41,356 nt of DNA from a virus. The notes under the pieces were generated by a model. The model saw only the letters and a program-made list of their open reading frames with translations. It searched no databases and was not told where the DNA came from. A program made the translations under genes and the position numbers. Position 1 is the first letter of the stretch; each line of letters starts with the position of its first letter. This document shows, piece by piece, positions 39,673 through 41,356 of the stretch. The stretch is taken from positions 1 through 41,356 of IMG/VR virus record IMGVR_UViG_3300044960_000727, one strand, 5' to 3'.

Positions 39673-41184
39673 TCAGCGGATTGTTCGGTCCACCAAAGAT
39701 TGTTTTTTGAACAAGACTTGAAGAACGATTTCATCGAGTGAATTCGGCATCGCGAGGTAATCGCAAGGCACGAACTCTGCGTTATTTCCACGGCGTGAAG
39801 CTCGTTTCTCGGCCTGCTTGTTGGTTTCATCTGTCCAAGAAAACTCGACAAAAATTACCCGACTGGCGTTCTGCAGATTCACACCACGACCCATAGCCTG
39901 TACGTTACCCAAAATCAGCTGCCGATAACCTGCCTGAAATTCATCGAACTGCGCGACTCGCTCCGCATTCGGCGTGTTACCACAGATTATCTCATCGTGG
40001 GCAAGCAGTCTCTTTAACTCATCACCAACTTCGCGGTGCCAGAAAAAAGCAAGGATGCGCTCGCCTACCGCGAGTCGCTCTCTGATGAACTTTGCGGCAT
40101 TCGGAGATTTCGCAAGCCCAATCATACGCCGAAGCGTCGCAAGCTCGCCTGAGCAGTCGTCTTCTCCGATGAAGTCCGTGAACGATACCCGAGAGAGATT
40201 ATCGCGTGACCAATTCCTGATTTCGACCGGTCGAGAATCGGGCAAAAAGATTATGCGACGCCGCCGCTCGGGATGTGATAACTGCTCCTCACGAACTATA
40301 TGCATAAAGAAAAGAGTGAGTTTCTGTCGTAACTCTTCTACGCGACTTGCACCACGAAACTCAAAACGGCCATAGCTATTTAAGCGCGCACCACAATAAC
40401 GCAACCCAAACTCCTGCTCAGACATAAAATCAATGGATTCTGGCGCCAGAGAAAAGGTAGGCCACCAAAGCTCCATTGGTCGATTAGGCATTGGAGAGCC
40501 ATCAAGCAATAGCGAATGGCGGGCCCGGTAAATGGGCGATCTGCGGTGAAATAAGACTCTCGACCGTAGAGCCGAGCGCTCCTTAAAGCGCGATGCTTCG
40601 TCGACGACTACCGTCGTGAATGAACGGCTGAACAGTTCTCGCTGGACATCTCTTTTGATGAGCACCGAGTCGGGGACTAGAACCCAACAAGGGCGAGCCC
40701 CAAAATCGCTGGCCGGAAACTCTTTATGGCCAGACCAAGACTCGTTGCATACTTCGGGTGCCCAGCGCGCAATCTCTCGCCGCCAGTTCTCGATAAGAAG
40801 TGGAGGCACGATAAAAAGCGCGTTACCGCCTGCAGTCGCCGCAGTGATTATCGATTGCACAGTCTTTCCCGCGCCTGGCGCATGGGCCAAGTAGGCGCGG
40901 GAACGAGTAAGTGCCCAACGGATTCCTTCAATCTGGTGCGCGTCGAGTGATCGTCCCTTCGGGACCACCATCCGAGCAGGGCAATCGTAATACCGGACGA
41001 TGTGACGTGAGAGCTCCTCTTTTGCACTTTCGTCGGCATACTGCTGAAGCTGGATGGCTGCCCGAAGGCTGTGGGTCCAAAAGCCGGAAGCTTCAGGAAC
41101 CCACCGATCCCGTTCCTCGCGCGGCAGTGACTCCACAAGACCGCGAGATGCATAGAACAGACGGTTTCTAAACGACAGTTTCAC
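39673..41184 (-). CDS. SNF2-type helicase
   Basis: A 503-residue superfamily 2 helicase. LDAHQIEGIRWAL and HAPGAGKT (motif I, 102-108), DEAS (motif II, 195-198), LLLDGSPMPNRPMELW (motif III region), and near the C-terminus QAMGRGVNLQNASRVIFVE with KQAEKRASRRG (motifs V and VI). It resembles phage SNF2 helicases that remodel forks and branched DNA. GTG start with AGGG upstream; a TATAAC -10-like element at 41211-41206 abuts the right terminal array. It is the first gene of the leftward arm. Confidence 0.9.
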   Translation of the reverse strand: MKLSFRNRLFYASRGLVESLPREERDRWVPEASGFWTHSLRAAIQLQQYADESAKEELSRHIVRYYDCPARMVVPKGRSLDAHQIEGIRWALTRSRAYLAHAPGAGKTVQSIITAATAGGNALFIVPPLLIENWRREIARWAPEVCNESWSGHKEFPASDFGARPCWVLVPDSVLIKRDVQRELFSRSFTTVVVDEASRFKERSALRSRVLFHRRSPIYRARHSLLLDGSPMPNRPMELWWPTFSLAPESIDFMSEQEFGLRYCGARLNSYGRFEFRGASRVEELRQKLTLFFMHIVREEQLSHPERRRRIIFLPDSRPVEIRNWSRDNLSRVSFTDFIGEDDCSGELATLRRMIGLAKSPNAAKFIRERLAVGERILAFFWHREVGDELKRLLAHDEIICGNTPNAERVAQFDEFQAGYRQLILGNVQAMGRGVNLQNASRVIFVEFSWTDETNKQAEKRASRRGNNAEFVPCDYLAMPNSLDEIVLQVLFKKQSLVDRTIR

Positions 41185-41229
41185 CAGATATGGCCCTCTT
41201 ACTATGTTATACCTGAGCTTCTATCTCTA

Positions 41230-41356
41230 CCGTTTTTGCCGTTTTTGCCGTTTTTGCCGTTTTTGCCGTTTTTGCCGTTTTTGCCGTTTTTGCCGTTTTT
41301 GCCGTTTTTGCCGTTTTTGCCGTTTTTGCCGTTTTTGCCGTTTTTGCCGTTTTTGC
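41230..41356. repeat. Right terminal tandem array of the same 9-bp unit
   Basis: Fourteen perfect copies of CCGTTTTTG plus one extra C run to the window edge. Phase, orientation and sequence match the left array. The trailing C does not join in register to the leading CC, so the window ends are arbitrary cuts inside the array and not a clean overlap. The likely explanation is a circular or circularly permuted map, or a terminally repeated molecule, with an array longer than the assembler could resolve; the true copy number is unknown. Confidence 0.95.

Noticed and set aside
39648-39851. Longer start for the 39120 gene
   Set aside because: The upstream part overlaps the helicase gene, while GTG 39647 has AAGGAGGAG at ideal spacing.

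Overview
The window looks like the essentially complete genome of a strictly lytic tailed phage (Caudoviricetes) with a contractile tail. There is no integrase, no host-like chromosomal gene, no rRNA and no recognisable tRNA. The head and tail genes (DUF1073 portal, DUF2213 and DUF2184 head proteins, DUF3383 sheath, DUF3277-like tube, short tape measure, plug/hub/spike/gp25/J baseplate) resemble those of small myoviruses of the Bcep781/Pam3 kind. A lipobox protein and Sec signal peptides point to a Gram-negative host, but nothing in the sequence names it.

Layout. Both ends of the window are arrays of the same 9-bp unit CCGTTTTTG (11 perfect copies at the left, 14 at the right), so the map probably closes through one long tandem array. 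Two early operons diverge from it. Rightward (429-5310): a small HTH-like protein, a PrimPol-VapE primase/helicase, PurZ, a MazZ-like nucleotide pyrophosphohydrolase and a RuvC-like resolvase. Leftward (41184-33372): an SNF2-type helicase, a lysine-rich acidic protein, a DUF2800 Cas4-like nuclease, a DUF2815/Enc34-like single-strand-binding protein, a family A DNA polymerase, a DNA methyltransferase, a deoxyribosyltransferase-like protein and two small proteins. A control region at about 5.3-7 kb separates a short leftward cluster (6583-5474) from the rightward late genes; it holds two adjacent inverted repeats and a TTGACA promoter. Late genes run from 6933 to 33281: regulators, packaging, head, tail, baseplate, fibres, a lysis/envelope module, a papain-family protease and a glycosyltransferase. 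The two transcription directions converge at about 33.3 kb on a long inverted repeat.

Biology. PurZ carries GSSGKG where the cellular adenylosuccinate synthetase PurA has GDEGKG. Replacement of the catalytic Asp by Ser is the known signature of the phage enzymes that make 2-aminoadenine (base Z). With the MazZ-like enzyme next door and a family A polymerase on the other arm, the genome is predicted to be built with Z in place of A. No HD-domain dATPase (DatZ) was recognised, so dATP exclusion may work differently here; the deoxyribosyltransferase-like gene is a speculative candidate. The most unusual gene is a secreted papain-like (C1A) protease with its catalytic residues intact, followed by a thrombospondin type-1 domain and a C-terminal membrane anchor. 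It lies at the end of a lysis/envelope cluster in which no classical endolysin was recognised.
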